Source of the DNA: Sphingomonadales bacterium
GTDB taxonomy: Bacteria; Pseudomonadota; Alphaproteobacteria; Sphingomonadales; Sphingomonadaceae
DNA length: 64,000 bases
Assembly: GCA_027486415.1 (NCBI GenBank)
Contig: JAIXPC010000008.1
Location: forward strand, 124,001-188,000
Direction of reading: 5' to 3'
Both the position numbers and the translations under genes were made by a program. Positions 8,195 to 17,472 of this stretch are shown piece by piece (the first letter of the stretch is position 1; each line of letters begins with the position of its first letter). The notes under the pieces were generated by a model. The model did not search any database, was not told the DNA's origin, and was given only the letters and a program-made list of their open reading frames with translations.

Positions 8195-8709
8195 TGCGGC
8201 TGTTCGTCGGCCTCGACCTGCCCCAGCCGGTGAAGGCCGGGCTGCTGGCGGTGATGGGCGGCGTCGCCGGCGCGCGCTGGCAGACGGCGGCGCAACTGCA
8301 CCTGACGCTGCGTTTCATTGGCGAGGTCGATCGCCACCAGGCGCAGGATATCGCCGCCGCACTGGGCCGCGTGAATGTGCGGCCGTTCACGGCAGAATTG
8401 GGCGATCCCGGCCTGTTCGAGCATCGCGGCCGCATCGACACATTGTGGGTGGGCGTGCGCCCGGCCCCGCAGCTGGCGGCGCTGGCCAAGGCGGTGAACG
8501 CGGCGCTGGCCGGTGTCGGCGTGCCGGCAGAGGGTCGCGCCTTCGTGCCCCACATCACGCTGGCGCGCGGGCGCGGCATGATCGGCGCGGGCGACTGGCC
8601 GCAGGGGCCGGTGCCGGCGCTCAGCTGGACGGTGGCTGGTTTCGCGCTGTTCGAAAGCCGGATGGGCAAGGACGGCAGCGATTACACCGTCCTTGCCCGC
8701 TGGCCGTGA
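8194..8709 (+). CDS. thpR: RNA 2',3'-cyclic phosphodiesterase
   Basis: A 171-residue 2H phosphoesterase with both HxT motifs, HLTL at 36-39 and HITL at 120-123, which define the ThpR/LigT fold. It opens 2',3'-cyclic phosphates at RNA ends. The ATG at 8194 overlaps the tesA stop (TGATG); a GTG one codon earlier is in frame but less likely. It ends one base before the convergent gcvPB stop. Confidence 0.9.
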   Translation: MRLFVGLDLPQPVKAGLLAVMGGVAGARWQTAAQLHLTLRFIGEVDRHQAQDIAAALGRVNVRPFTAELGDPGLFEHRGRIDTLWVGVRPAPQLAALAKAVNAALAGVGVPAEGRAFVPHITLARGRGMIGAGDWPQGPVPALSWTVAGFALFESRMGKDGSDYTVLARWP

Positions 8710-8710
8710 G

Positions 8711-10270
8711 TTACGCGGCCTGATCCTTGTAACCCAGTACCGGCTTGCGCGCTGCCTGGGTCTCGTCCAGCCGGCGGCGCGGCGCGAAGTGCGGGGCCGA
8801 ACGCCAGGCATCGGGATCTTCCAGCATCTTCGTCGCGACGTGACGCATGGCCCCGATCAGCTGGTCAAGGCTGGCCTTGCTTTCCGTTTCGGTCGGCTCG
8901 ACCAGCATCGCACCGTGAACGACGAGCGGGAAATACATCGTCATCGGGTGGAAGCCTTCATCGATCAGCGCCTTGGCGAGATCGAGCGTGGTGAGCCCGG
9001 TGCCTTCGAGGAAATCATCCGAGAACAGGGCTTCGTGCATGCACGGGCCGCTGGCCGCGAACGGCGCGGTATAGATATCCTTCAGGCTGGCCAGCACATA
9101 GTTGGCGTTCAGCACGGCATCTTCCGCGACCTGGCGCAGGCCGTCGGCGCCGTGGCTCATCATGTAGGAGAGCGCGCGGACAAACATGCCCATCTGGCCG
9201 TGGAAGGCCACCATCCGGCCAAAGCTGTCGGGCGCCTGGGTGCCGGCGGTATCCTCTTCCACCAGTTCCAGGCCCTTCGCCGTTTTCCGCACGAACGGGA
9301 TCGGCGCGAACGGCGCGAGCGCTTCCGACAGCACGACCGGGCCGGAACCCGGGCCACCGCCGCCGTGGGGGGTGGAGAAGGTCTTGTGCAGGTTGATGTG
9401 CATGGCATCGACGCCCAGATCGCCGGGGCGGACGCGGCCGACGATGGCGTTGAAGTTGGCACCGTCGCAATAGACATAGCCGCCAGCGGCGTGGACCGCA
9501 TCGGCGATGGTCTTCAGGTCAGGCTCGAACAGGCCGCAGGTGTTGGGGTTGGTGATCATCACCGCCGCCACGTCCGGGCCAAGACGCGCCAGCAGTGCGT
9601 CGAGATCGACCCGCCCACGCGCGTTGGCCGGGATATTCTCCACGGTGAACCCGCAGAAGGCCGCCGTCGCCGGATTGGTCCCGTGCGCCGATTCCGGCAC
9701 CAGCACGACGCGGCGCGGATCGTTCTTGGCATCCAGCGCGGCGCGGATGGCGACCATCCCGCACAATTCGCCATGCGCGCCGGCCTTGGGGCTCATGGCC
9801 ACCGCCGGCATCCCGGTCAGCTTCATGAGCCAATCGGCCAGCACGTCGATCAATTCCAGCGCGCCCTGCACGGTCGATTGCGGCTGCAGCGGGTGGATGT
9901 CGGCAAAGCCGGGCAGCCGCGCCATCTTCTCATTGAGGCGCGGGTTGTGCTTCATCGTGCAGCTACCCAGCGGGAAGATGCCGAGATCGATGGCATAATT
10001 CTGGCGGCTGAGGCGGGTGTAGTGGCGCACGGCCTCCGGCTCGGAAAAGCCCGGCAGGCCGATCACGGCATCGCGGGCCAGGCCGCCGAGGCGATCCGGC
10101 ACCGGCGGCACCGGCGGCAGGTCAACGCCCGACGTGTCCAGCGAGCCGCGTTCGAACAGCAACGGTTCTTCCAGCATCAGGGCGCGGTTGCCGGTGAAGG
10201 TTTCCACGGCAGCGCCGGTGCCGGCGACAAGACGGGTGGGACGGCCCACGTTGTTCATTTCGGTCGCCAT
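8711..10270 (-). CDS. gcvPB: Glycine dehydrogenase (decarboxylating) subunit 2
   Basis: A 519-residue fold-type I PLP enzyme, the catalytic half of P-protein. It carries the PLP Lys in NLHKTFSTPHGGGGPG, preceded by DGANFNAIVGRVRPGD. Together with subunit 1 it decarboxylates glycine and passes the aminomethyl group to the lipoyl arm of GcvH. The two-polypeptide form of P-protein is used instead of a single 950-residue chain. The start overlaps the gcvPA stop by one base (TAATG). It is the last gene of the riboswitch-controlled operon. Confidence 0.96.
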   Translation of the reverse strand: MATEMNNVGRPTRLVAGTGAAVETFTGNRALMLEEPLLFERGSLDTSGVDLPPVPPVPDRLGGLARDAVIGLPGFSEPEAVRHYTRLSRQNYAIDLGIFPLGSCTMKHNPRLNEKMARLPGFADIHPLQPQSTVQGALELIDVLADWLMKLTGMPAVAMSPKAGAHGELCGMVAIRAALDAKNDPRRVVLVPESAHGTNPATAAFCGFTVENIPANARGRVDLDALLARLGPDVAAVMITNPNTCGLFEPDLKTIADAVHAAGGYVYCDGANFNAIVGRVRPGDLGVDAMHINLHKTFSTPHGGGGPGSGPVVLSEALAPFAPIPFVRKTAKGLELVEEDTAGTQAPDSFGRMVAFHGQMGMFVRALSYMMSHGADGLRQVAEDAVLNANYVLASLKDIYTAPFAASGPCMHEALFSDDFLEGTGLTTLDLAKALIDEGFHPMTMYFPLVVHGAMLVEPTETESKASLDQLIGAMRHVATKMLEDPDAWRSAPHFAPRRRLDETQAARKPVLGYKDQAA

Positions 10271-11637
10271 TACGCCATCACCTCATCCAGAGCGTCCTCG
10301 AACGCGTCAAAATCCTCGTCGGTCGCGGTTTCGGTCACCGCCACGATCATGCCGGTTTCCAGCGCCTTGTGGCCCGGCCACAGCCGGCCGAGCGAGACAC
10401 CGCCCAGCACGCCCTTTTCAGCGAGCTTGCGAACCACCGGCCGGGCTTCGCGGCCCAGATCCAGCGTGAATTCGTTGAAGAAGGCCCCATTCAGCAGCGC
10501 CACGCCGGGGATGCGGCCCAGCCGTTCGGCCAGCTGCACGGCGCGGGCGTGGTTGAGGGCAGCGAGATGGCGCAGGCCCTTTTCCCCCAGCAGCGTCAGG
10601 TGGGCGGAAAAGGCCAGCGCGATCAGGCCGGAGTTGGTGCAGATGTTGCTGGTCGCCTTTTCGCGGCGGATATGCTGCTCACGCGTCGACAGGGTGAGCA
10701 CAAAGCCGCGCTTGCCGCTGGCATCGACGGTTTCGCCGCACAGCCGGCCCGGCGCCTGGCGCACATGCTTTTCGCGGCAGGCGAACAGACCGAGATAAGG
10801 CCCGCCAAAGTTGAGGCCGGCGCCCAGCGACTGGCCTTCGCCCACCACGATATCGGCACCCATTTCGCCCGGCGACTTGATCGCACCCAGCGAGACGATT
10901 TCGGTGACGACAACGATCAGCAGCGCGCCGGCCTTGTGGCAGGCATCAGCGAGCGGCGTCAGATCGGCGATGTGGCCGAACAGATTGGGGTTCTGGACGA
11001 CGACGCAGCTCGTATCGGCGTCGATGGCGGCAATCAGGCCCGACAGGTCATCGCCGGGCGCGCCCCTGGTCAGCGCCGGCGTGCCGGCTTCGACGAGGTC
11101 GCCGGTGAAGCGGGTCAGCGTCTTCAGCACCGAGGTGTAGTGCGGGTGGACGCCGGCCGAGACGATGCACTTGTTTTTCCGGGTGATGCGGCGAGCCATG
11201 AACACGGCTTCGGTCATCGCGGTGGAGCCGTCGTACATCGAGGCGTTGGCGACTTCCATGCCGGTCAGGCGGGCGACCTGGGTCTGGAATTCGAACAGCA
11301 CCTGCAGCGTGCCCTGCGCGATTTCCGGCTGATAGGGCGTGTAGGCGGTAAGGAATTCGCCGCGCTGGATCACCATGTCCACCGATGCCGGCACGTGATG
11401 CTTGTAGGCCCCGCAGCCGACGAAGAAGGGCGTGGTGCTGGCAGTGGCGTTCTTGGCCGCCATCTTCACCAGCGCGCGTTCCACCGCCATTTCGCTGGCA
11501 TGGTTGGGCAAGCCGGCGATGGGGCCATCGAGCACGGCAGACGCGGGCACGTCGGCAAACAGGGCGTCAACACTGGGCGCACCGATGGTGGCCAGCATGG
11601 CGCTGCGATCAGCGTCGGAAAGAGGCAAGTAGCGCAA
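10270..11637 (-). CDS. gcvPA: Glycine dehydrogenase (decarboxylating) subunit 1
   Basis: A 455-residue protein matching the N-terminal half of P-protein. It begins [19 protein letters not shown] and includes [40 protein letters not shown] and VGEGQSLG, all typical of GcvPA. It is the structural partner of GcvPB and lacks the PLP lysine motif. It starts 5 bases after the methyltransferase stop, in the middle of the glycine cleavage operon. Confidence 0.95.
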   Translation of the reverse strand: MRYLPLSDADRSAMLATIGAPSVDALFADVPASAVLDGPIAGLPNHASEMAVERALVKMAAKNATASTTPFFVGCGAYKHHVPASVDMVIQRGEFLTAYTPYQPEIAQGTLQVLFEFQTQVARLTGMEVANASMYDGSTAMTEAVFMARRITRKNKCIVSAGVHPHYTSVLKTLTRFTGDLVEAGTPALTRGAPGDDLSGLIAAIDADTSCVVVQNPNLFGHIADLTPLADACHKAGALLIVVVTEIVSLGAIKSPGEMGADIVVGEGQSLGAGLNFGGPYLGLFACREKHVRQAPGRLCGETVDASGKRGFVLTLSTREQHIRREKATSNICTNSGLIALAFSAHLTLLGEKGLRHLAALNHARAVQLAERLGRIPGVALLNGAFFNEFTLDLGREARPVVRKLAEKGVLGGVSLGRLWPGHKALETGMIVAVTETATDEDFDAFEDALDEVMA

Positions 11638-11642
11638 GGGGC

Positions 11643-12413
11643 TTACTCCGGGAGGTGGGCGGAAAAACGGATACGGACGTAATCGGCGATCCAGTCGCCA
11701 TTGGCGGCCTGGAGCGCGGGTTTCAGCAGGGCGACGGTTTCGGCGACGATCTGGTCTTTCAATGCGGCGGGCACGCCAGCTGCATCGATGAAGCCGCCGC
11801 GGAAGGTTTCCAGCCAGCCCGCCATGCCGGTGGCCGGCAGTGGCGTCGGGCGCGGGATGATGGCGCAGGTGTCGACAATGAAGCCGGCACCTTCCAGCAC
11901 GGCGCGGAAGGCTTGCGCCGTCGGGTAATAACTCGTCTCGCTCGCCGCCGCCGGAAAGCCGTGGCGGGCAAGGACGGCGATCAGCGCGGTGCGGATGGCA
12001 GCGATGTTGGCGTGACCGCCAAATTCGCCGACATAGCGCCCGCCGGGCTTCAGCGCGCGCCTGACGCCCGCCGTCACCACCTCGGGCTGGCCAACCCAGT
12101 GCAGGGCAGCATTGGTGAAGACGGCATCGAATTCCTGGGCGAAATCGAGCGCGCGGGCATCGCCTGCCCGCGCATCGATGCCCCGGCCCCGCGCCGCCGC
12201 CACCATCGCCGGATCGGCATCGACCCCAACGACGGTGCAGCCGGCATCGACCAGCCGTTGCGTCAGCACGCCATCGCCGCAGCCCAGATCGAGGATATGC
12301 TCCCCGGCCCGAGGCGCCAGCAGATCCAGCACCGCCGCCCCCAGCGCCGGCACGAAGGCGGCGTTGGCGGCATAGAGCGCCGGATCCCAGCGTGTGGCGG
12401 TGCCTGACGTCAC
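11643..12413 (-). CDS. SAM-dependent class I methyltransferase inside the gcv operon
   Basis: A 256-residue Rossmann methyltransferase. Motif I is [11 protein letters not shown] at about 42-52, the acidic end of beta2 is VGVDADP, motif II is [14 protein letters not shown], and [10 protein letters not shown] follows. The overall pattern resembles trans-aconitate 2-methyltransferase-like proteins. The gene abuts gcvH with no gap and is 5 bases before gcvPA, so it shares the glycine riboswitch. That position suggests a role in glycine or one-carbon metabolism, for example methylation of glycine or of a cleavage-system component, but this is inference. Confidence 0.85.
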   Translation of the reverse strand: MTSGTATRWDPALYAANAAFVPALGAAVLDLLAPRAGEHILDLGCGDGVLTQRLVDAGCTVVGVDADPAMVAAARGRGIDARAGDARALDFAQEFDAVFTNAALHWVGQPEVVTAGVRRALKPGGRYVGEFGGHANIAAIRTALIAVLARHGFPAAASETSYYPTAQAFRAVLEGAGFIVDTCAIIPRPTPLPATGMAGWLETFRGGFIDAAGVPAALKDQIVAETVALLKPALQAANGDWIADYVRIRFSAHLPE

Positions 12414-12785
12414 TTACAGGCCGGCGACGAACGCGTCGTAGGCGGCCTTGTCCATCAGGCCATCCAGTTCCGACGCATCGGACAGGGTGAGCTTGAAGAA
12501 CCAGCCTTCGCCTTCCGGGGCGCTGTTCACGAGGCTGGGATCGTCGGCCAGCGCCGGGTTGCTCTCGGTGACGGTGCCCGACACCGGGGCATAGACGTCG
12601 GACGCGGCCTTCACCGATTCGACGACGGCAGCCTCGCCGCCCTTTGTCACGGCGCGGCCCGAATCGGGCAGATCGACGAACACGACATCGCCCAGCTGGC
12701 CCTGCGCGTAATCGGTGATGCCAACGGTGGCTTCACCGCCGGCAACATCGATCCATTCGTGATCCTGGGTGTAAAGACGGCTCAT
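12414..12785 (-). CDS. gcvH: Glycine cleavage system H protein
   Basis: A 123-residue lipoyl carrier with the lipoylation Lys59 in the context [17 protein letters not shown] and the N-terminal HEWIDV. It shuttles the aminomethyl group among P, T and L proteins. The start overlaps the gcvT stop by 4 bases (ATGA). The L protein (lpd) is not in the window. Confidence 0.97.
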   Translation of the reverse strand: MSRLYTQDHEWIDVAGGEATVGITDYAQGQLGDVVFVDLPDSGRAVTKGGEAAVVESVKAASDVYAPVSGTVTESNPALADDPSLVNSAPEGEGWFFKLTLSDASELDGLMDKAAYDAFVAGL

Positions 12786-13921
12786 TTCGTGGCTCCTTCC
12801 CGCACGTAATTCTTTTGCTTGAACGGCATCGGCACGACCGTGGCGGCAATGCGCTTGCCCCTCACTTCGATGTCCACCGCCGTGCCATCGGCGGCGTGGT
12901 CGCTGGCAATCATCGCCATGGCGATCGGCATGTTGAGGCTGGGGGCGAAGCCGCCCGAGGTGAGCACGCCCACCTGCGTGTCGCCCACCGACACGGTCGC
13001 GCCTTCGCGCGCCGGCATCCGGCCTTCAACCGACAGGCCGACCCGCTTGCGCGGCGCGCCATTGAACAGCTGATCCAGCACGCGCGCCGCGCCGGGGAAG
13101 CCGCCTTCGGCCTTGCGGCGCTTGGAAATGGCGAAGGCCAGATCGGCCTCCACCGGCGTGATGCCGGGATCGAGATCATGGCCATAGAGCGGCAGGCCGG
13201 CTTCGAGGCGCAGCGAGTCGCGCGCACCAAGGCCGATGGGCTTCACCTCGGCATGGGCGAGCAGGGCTTCGGCCAGCGCCTCCGCATGGCTGTTGGGCAC
13301 GGAGATCTCGTAACCATCCTCGCCGGTGTAACCCGAACGCGTGATGCCCAGCTTGACGCCGTTCCACAGCCAGCGCGCGCCGGACATGAACTTCAGATCG
13401 GCAAAATCCGGCTGGTCGGCACTTTCGGGGGTGAGGTCAAAGCGGCTCATCACCGTCACCGCCTGCGGGCCCTGCAGGGCGAGCAGCGCGTGATCCTCCA
13501 TGTGGTGCAGCGTCAGCCCGGCAGGCAGGCGCGCCATCATGTGGGCGATATCGGCGTGCTTGGTGGCGCCGTTGACGACGAGATAGAAGCTTTTGCCGGT
13601 GTTGGTGACCATCAGGTCGTCGAGGATGCCGCCGTCGTCGTTCAGCAGCAGCGAATAGCGGACGCGGTGCGGCTGCAACGCCTTGAAGTCACCGGGCGCG
13701 ATGCTTTCCAGCCAGTCGGCAGCGCCTTCGCCTTCCACGAGGAGCTGGCCCATGTGGGAGACATCGAACAGGCCGGCGGCTTCGCGCGTCCACAGATGTT
13801 CGGCGATGATGCCATCATACTGGATCGGCATGGCATAGCCGGCGAACGGCACCATGCGCGCACCAAGGCGACGGTGCAGCGCATCCAGCGGCAATGGTTT
13901 CAGATCGGCAGCATCGGCCAT
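12782..13921 (-). CDS. gcvT: Glycine cleavage system aminomethyltransferase (T protein)
   Basis: A 379-residue tetrahydrofolate-dependent aminomethyltransferase with the family sequences [32 protein letters not shown] and [20 protein letters not shown]. It makes 5,10-methylene-THF and ammonia from the H-protein intermediate. The start at 13921 gives the standard N-terminus; the frame open to 13975 runs into the riboswitch and is not coding. It is the first gene of the operon, directly behind the riboswitch. Confidence 0.95.
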   Translation of the reverse strand: MADAADLKPLPLDALHRRLGARMVPFAGYAMPIQYDGIIAEHLWTREAAGLFDVSHMGQLLVEGEGAADWLESIAPGDFKALQPHRVRYSLLLNDDGGILDDLMVTNTGKSFYLVVNGATKHADIAHMMARLPAGLTLHHMEDHALLALQGPQAVTVMSRFDLTPESADQPDFADLKFMSGARWLWNGVKLGITRSGYTGEDGYEISVPNSHAEALAEALLAHAEVKPIGLGARDSLRLEAGLPLYGHDLDPGITPVEADLAFAISKRRKAEGGFPGAARVLDQLFNGAPRKRVGLSVEGRMPAREGATVSVGDTQVGVLTSGGFAPSLNMPIAMAMIASDHAADGTAVDIEVRGKRIAATVVPMPFKQKNYVREGATK

Positions 13922-13971
13922 GGGAACCCCGGCAACAGTCACAGTTCGGCACCATGCCGAACCTGGTTCCC
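13922..13971 (-). promoter_or_regulatory. Candidate riboswitch expression platform at the gcvT start
   Basis: Reading the minus strand, GGGAACC (13971-13965) can pair with GGTTCCC (13928-13922), which touches the gcvT start codon. Inside that loop is a perfect 7-base hairpin, GTTCGGC/GCCGAAC (13944-13962). No U-run terminator is visible, so control at translation, by masking the ribosome site, is more likely than attenuation. No classical Shine-Dalgarno sequence is seen outside this structure. Confidence 0.4.
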
Positions 13972-13973
13972 CC

Positions 13974-14183
13974 ACTGTCGCCAGACCTGAGAGCTTTGAC
14001 CCCGGCTTGCGCCCGGGCTTACCCCTTCGGTGGGGTGACGGCGCAAGGCCACCACCCGCTTTCCAGAGTGTCGCTGATACGCCGGCGCGGTCCTTTTGCC
14101 TGAGAGATTCCGGGGGCGGCTTGCTCCTTCGGCGGTGACGCCAGCGGTTTCCCCCTGCCCGTCACACTCTCCCGCGCGCGGCG
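13974..14183 (-). ncRNA. Tandem glycine riboswitch
   Basis: On the minus strand, two consecutive glycine aptamers can be read. Aptamer 1 opens with CGGGAGAGTG and contains CGCCGAAGGAGCAA and AATCTCTCAGGCAAAAGGACC. It ends with GACACTCTGG, which pairs with the opening stem. Aptamer 2 contains CACCGAAGGGGTAAGCCC and AGCTCTCAGGT. This is the standard gcvT-type layout, in which glycine turns the operon on. It lies directly upstream of gcvT. Confidence 0.93.
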
Positions 14184-14209
14184 CCGGTGTTGCCACCGAC
14201 GACGTGTGC

Positions 14210-14238
14210 CGATTGGGCGATGGCGGGCGACGAGTCAA
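14210..14238 (-). promoter_or_regulatory. Candidate promoter of the gcv operon
   Basis: TTGACT (14238-14233 on the minus strand), a 17-base spacer, then CAATCG as a weak -10. It would start transcription near 14203, about 20 bases before aptamer 1. The -35 match is good and the -10 poor, but the position is right. Confidence 0.4.
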
Positions 14239-14272
14239 CTGCCCGAATGTCCACCCCCACCGGTGGCGGATG

Positions 14273-14908
14273 CTATTTCGCGATATTGTAGGCCAGCGCG
14301 CGATCGTCGAGCTGGAAGCCGATCAGCACTTCGAAGCTGGCGGCGCGCAGGGCGGCGCGCACTTCGGGATCGGCCATCGGATCGGTGGCGGCATCGGCCA
14401 TGCCGGCGGTGCGCTTGCGGTTGATCTTGTCAAGGATCGCCTGCGGCACGGCAGCAGCGGTGCGCGACACCGCCGCCGTGGCCGTGCCCTGTGCGACGGC
14501 GCGATCCTGGCCGGCGGCGAAGTTGACGGTGACGTTGGTCAACTGCTTGGCATTGATGATGTTGCCGGCCTGGACGACGGCGGCAAAGACCGGCAGCACC
14601 ACCTGCCGCGCCGGGCCAGCGTCATTGCGCCGCGCCACCACGTCATAGGTGATGCGCGCCACGAACTGATCGGCGGTTTCGGTGCATTCGTCGCGCACGT
14701 TGGTGATGGTGGCGACGGCATCGACATTGGCCGCATCGGGGGTGTTCCCACGGAACAGCGTGACATCGCCGGTATAGGCAGCGACCGCAACCGCCGGACA
14801 GGACGAGCGTTTGACGATCAGCGGGTTGCGTTCGCAGCCGGCGAGCAACAGCACGGGCAGCAGGACCAGGGCGAGAGTTGCGGGGCGGCGAAGGGCAAGG
14901 CGCGTCAT
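14273..14908 (-). CDS. Hypothetical lipoprotein
   Basis: A 211-residue protein with a lipoprotein signal: basic MTRLALRR, a hydrophobic run, and the lipobox LLAGC with Cys at about 25. The mature part is predicted secreted and ends with a polar region. I do not recognise a domain with confidence. The start at 14908 follows an AGGAG-type site (complement about 14917-14921). It is convergent with the riboswitch transcription unit's upstream region and divergent from ispH, about 100 bases away. Likely envelope-anchored, function unknown. Confidence 0.75.
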   Translation of the reverse strand: MTRLALRRPATLALVLLPVLLLAGCERNPLIVKRSSCPAVAVAAYTGDVTLFRGNTPDAANVDAVATITNVRDECTETADQFVARITYDVVARRNDAGPARQVVLPVFAAVVQAGNIINAKQLTNVTVNFAAGQDRAVAQGTATAAVSRTAAAVPQAILDKINRKRTAGMADAATDPMADPEVRAALRAASFEVLIGFQLDDRALAYNIAK

Positions 14909-15011
14909 GGCCAATCTCCTATGGGGCAAAAGCGCCCACGGCAAGCCGCAAGCAGGCGCGGACATTACGGAGGCCTTCCGTTCGCAGGGCCAATCGCGTA
15001 TCAGCCGCGTC

Positions 15012-15983
15012 ATGATCCAGACCGCTGCCGCCCCCGCCGTTTCCGACAAGCCGGCCCTCAACGTGCTCGTGGCCGCGCCGCGCGGCTTTTGCGCCGGGGT
15101 TGACCGCGCCATCCACATCGTGGAGCTGGCGCTGGAACGCTGGGGTGCGCCGGTCTATGTCCGGCACGAGATCGTGCACAACAAGTTCGTGGTGGACAGC
15201 CTGAAGGCCAAGGGCGCGATCTTCGTCGAGGAACTGGACGAGGTGCCCGATGGCGTGCCGGTGGTGTTTTCGGCCCACGGCGTGCCCAAGGCGGTGCCGG
15301 CCAAGGCCGAGGAGCGCGGGCTGACCTATGTCGATGCCACCTGCCCGCTGGTATCGAAGGTGCACCGCCAGGCCGAACGGCTGGTGGCCGCCGGTCGCCA
15401 CATCCTGTTCATCGGCCACGAAGGCCATCCCGAAGTGATCGGCACCTTTGGCCAGGTGCCCGAAGGCGCGATGACGCTGATCGAGACGGTGGAAGATGCC
15501 GCCACGGTGCAACCCGCTGATGCGAACAATCTTGGCTTCCTCACCCAGACGACGCTGAGCGTGGACGACACTGCCGAGATGGTGGCCGAGCTGAAGCGGC
15601 GCTTCCCGGCCATCGAAGGCCCGCGCGGTGATGACATCTGCTATGCGACGTCGAACCGGCAGGCCGCCGTGAAGGCGATGGCGCCGCGCTGCGACCTGGT
15701 GCTGGTGATCGGCGCTGCCAACAGCAGCAACAGCCAGCGCCTGCGCGAAGTCGCAGAGCGCGAGGGCGCGCGCAGCTGGCTGATCCAGCGAGCGGCCGAG
15801 ATCGACTGGGCGTGGTTCGACGGTGTCGAGACGGTCGGCATCACCGCCGGTGCGTCGGCCCCGGAAGTGCTGGTGCAGGAAGTGCTGGCCGCGATGGGCG
15901 AGCGTTTCGCCGTCACCAGCGAGAATGTCACCACGGCGGTCGAAGAGGTGGTGTTCAAGCTGCCGCGCGCGCTGACCGCCTGA
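15012..15983 (+). CDS. ispH: 4-hydroxy-3-methylbut-2-enyl diphosphate reductase
   Basis: A 323-residue IspH/LytB, the last step of the MEP pathway, giving IPP and DMAPP. The three [4Fe-4S] cysteines are visible in [10 protein letters not shown] (Cys27), DATCPLV and [11 protein letters not shown], and the catalytic EHxG/TxxT region is present ([14 protein letters not shown]). The ATG at 15012 gives the normal N-terminus; the frame is open upstream to 14811 but antisense to the lipoprotein gene. It starts a cluster with thrB 4 bases downstream. Isoprenoid supply is also relevant to the carotenoid and bacteriochlorophyll tails made by this organism. Confidence 0.96.
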   Translation: MIQTAAAPAVSDKPALNVLVAAPRGFCAGVDRAIHIVELALERWGAPVYVRHEIVHNKFVVDSLKAKGAIFVEELDEVPDGVPVVFSAHGVPKAVPAKAEERGLTYVDATCPLVSKVHRQAERLVAAGRHILFIGHEGHPEVIGTFGQVPEGAMTLIETVEDAATVQPADANNLGFLTQTTLSVDDTAEMVAELKRRFPAIEGPRGDDICYATSNRQAAVKAMAPRCDLVLVIGAANSSNSQRLREVAEREGARSWLIQRAAEIDWAWFDGVETVGITAGASAPEVLVQEVLAAMGERFAVTSENVTTAVEEVVFKLPRALTA

Positions 15984-15987
15984 CCCC

Positions 15988-16947
15988 ATGGCCGTCTACA
16001 CGCCGGTGAGCGCGGCCGATCTGGCCGAGTTTCTGGCCGGCTATGATGTCGGTGAGGCGGTGAGCTTCAAGGGCATCGCGGAAGGCGTTGAAAACAGCAA
16101 TTTCCTTTTGGAAACAACGCGTAGTCGCTTCATCCTCACACTCTATGAAAAGCGCGTCGATGAAGGCGACCTGCCGTGGTTCCTGGCCCTGATGGGGCAT
16201 CTGGCGGCCAGGGGCCTGCCGGTGCCGGGGCCGATCGCCGACCGTCAGGGCCAGGTGCTGCAGCGGCTGAATGGCCGGCCTGCCTGCCTGATCGAGTTCC
16301 TGCCGGGCGTGAGCGTGACCGAGGCGACGCCGGCCGCCGCCCGCGCCGTCGGCGCCGCGCTTGGCCAGATGCACGCGGCGCTCAGTGACTTTACCGCGCC
16401 GCGCCCCAACGCGCTGGGGCCGGCATCCTGGCCACCGCTGGCCGCGCGCTGCGAAGGCCGGCTGGGCGAGATCGATGCTGATCTGCCCGATGCCGTGACG
16501 CGTGGGCTGGCCGCCTGTGCCGACTGGCCGGCGGGTCTGCCGCAATCGACCATCCATGCCGATCTGTTCCCCGACAACGTGCTGATGCGCGGGGCCGACG
16601 TCACCGGCCTCATCGATTTCTATTTCGCCTGCACCGATGCCCGCGCCTATGACGTGGCGGTGACGCATGCCGCCTGGTGCTTTTCCAGCGACGGGCGGCA
16701 GTTCTTCCCGGAACGATCGGCAGCGCTGATGGCCGGCTATCTGGGCGAGATCGCCCTGACGCCGGCCGAACGGGCCGCCCTGCCCCGGCTGGCGGCGGGC
16801 GCAGCGCTGCGCTTCACCCTCACCCGCGCCTTTGACTGGCTGAACACGCCGCCCGACGCGATGGTGACCCGCAAGGATCCGATGGCGTTCGCGCGGCGGC
16901 TGGGCTGGTATCTGGCAGCGACGCCGGAGCAGATGCATGGCCGCTGA
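15988..16947 (+). CDS. thrB: Homoserine kinase (aminoglycoside phosphotransferase fold)
   Basis: A 319-residue protein of the proteobacterial homoserine kinase type with a protein-kinase-like fold. It shows [12 protein letters not shown] near the N-terminus, the catalytic [10 protein letters not shown], and the metal-binding GLIDFYFA. It phosphorylates homoserine in threonine synthesis. It is 4 bases after ispH and overlaps rnhA by 11 bases, an arrangement common in alphaproteobacteria. Confidence 0.94.
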   Translation: MAVYTPVSAADLAEFLAGYDVGEAVSFKGIAEGVENSNFLLETTRSRFILTLYEKRVDEGDLPWFLALMGHLAARGLPVPGPIADRQGQVLQRLNGRPACLIEFLPGVSVTEATPAAARAVGAALGQMHAALSDFTAPRPNALGPASWPPLAARCEGRLGEIDADLPDAVTRGLAACADWPAGLPQSTIHADLFPDNVLMRGADVTGLIDFYFACTDARAYDVAVTHAAWCFSSDGRQFFPERSAALMAGYLGEIALTPAERAALPRLAAGAALRFTLTRAFDWLNTPPDAMVTRKDPMAFARRLGWYLAATPEQMHGR

Positions 16948-17401
16948 CGGTCTGCCGCGCGTCGCCATTTTCACTGATGGCGCCTGCAAGGGCAATCCGG
17001 GGCCGGGCGGCTGGGGCGCCATCCTGCGTTTCGGCGCCCAGGAAAAGGAACTGAACGGGGCGGACGCCCTGACCACCAACAACCGCATGGAATTGCAGGC
17101 GGCCATTTCCGGGCTGACAGCACTGACACGGCCGTGCCGCGTCGATCTGACCACCGACAGCGTCTATGTGCGCGACGGCATCACCAAGTGGGTGCATGGC
17201 TGGCAGCGGAATGGCTGGAAAACCGCCGACAAGAAGCCAGTGAAGAACGCCGATCTGTGGCAGGCCCTGCTGGCCGCGGCGCGGCCGCACCAGGTGACGT
17301 GGCATTGGGTGAAGGGCCATGCCGGCCACGCCGAAAATGAACGCGCCGACGCGCTGGCCAATGCCGCCATTGCCGCCATGCGGGCCGAGGCCACGGGCTG
17401 A
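16937..17401 (+). CDS. rnhA: Ribonuclease HI
   Basis: A 154-residue RNase H with the full active site: Asp14 in [17 protein letters not shown], Glu in NNRMELQA, Asp in TTDSVYV, and Asp in [10 protein letters not shown]. The basic protrusion ([20 protein letters not shown]) is the type I form. It removes RNA from RNA-DNA hybrids. It overlaps the 3' end of thrB. Confidence 0.97.
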   Translation: MAADGLPRVAIFTDGACKGNPGPGGWGAILRFGAQEKELNGADALTTNNRMELQAAISGLTALTRPCRVDLTTDSVYVRDGITKWVHGWQRNGWKTADKKPVKNADLWQALLAAARPHQVTWHWVKGHAGHAENERADALANAAIAAMRAEATG

Positions 17402-17472
17402 ACCGCGGCGGGCGCAAGCGCAGCGCCAATCTGACCATTGCCATTCGGCGCGCAATCGGCTTTGGAGCGGCC

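Noticed and set aside
8693-10798. A 701-codon frame antisense to gcvPB
   Set aside because: The opposite strand has clear P-protein motifs; this frame is rich in Arg, His and Gln with no domain.
14811-15011. An N-terminal extension of IspH
   Set aside because: The extra 67 codons are antisense to the lipoprotein gene and unlike any IspH; the ATG at 15012 gives the standard N-terminus.
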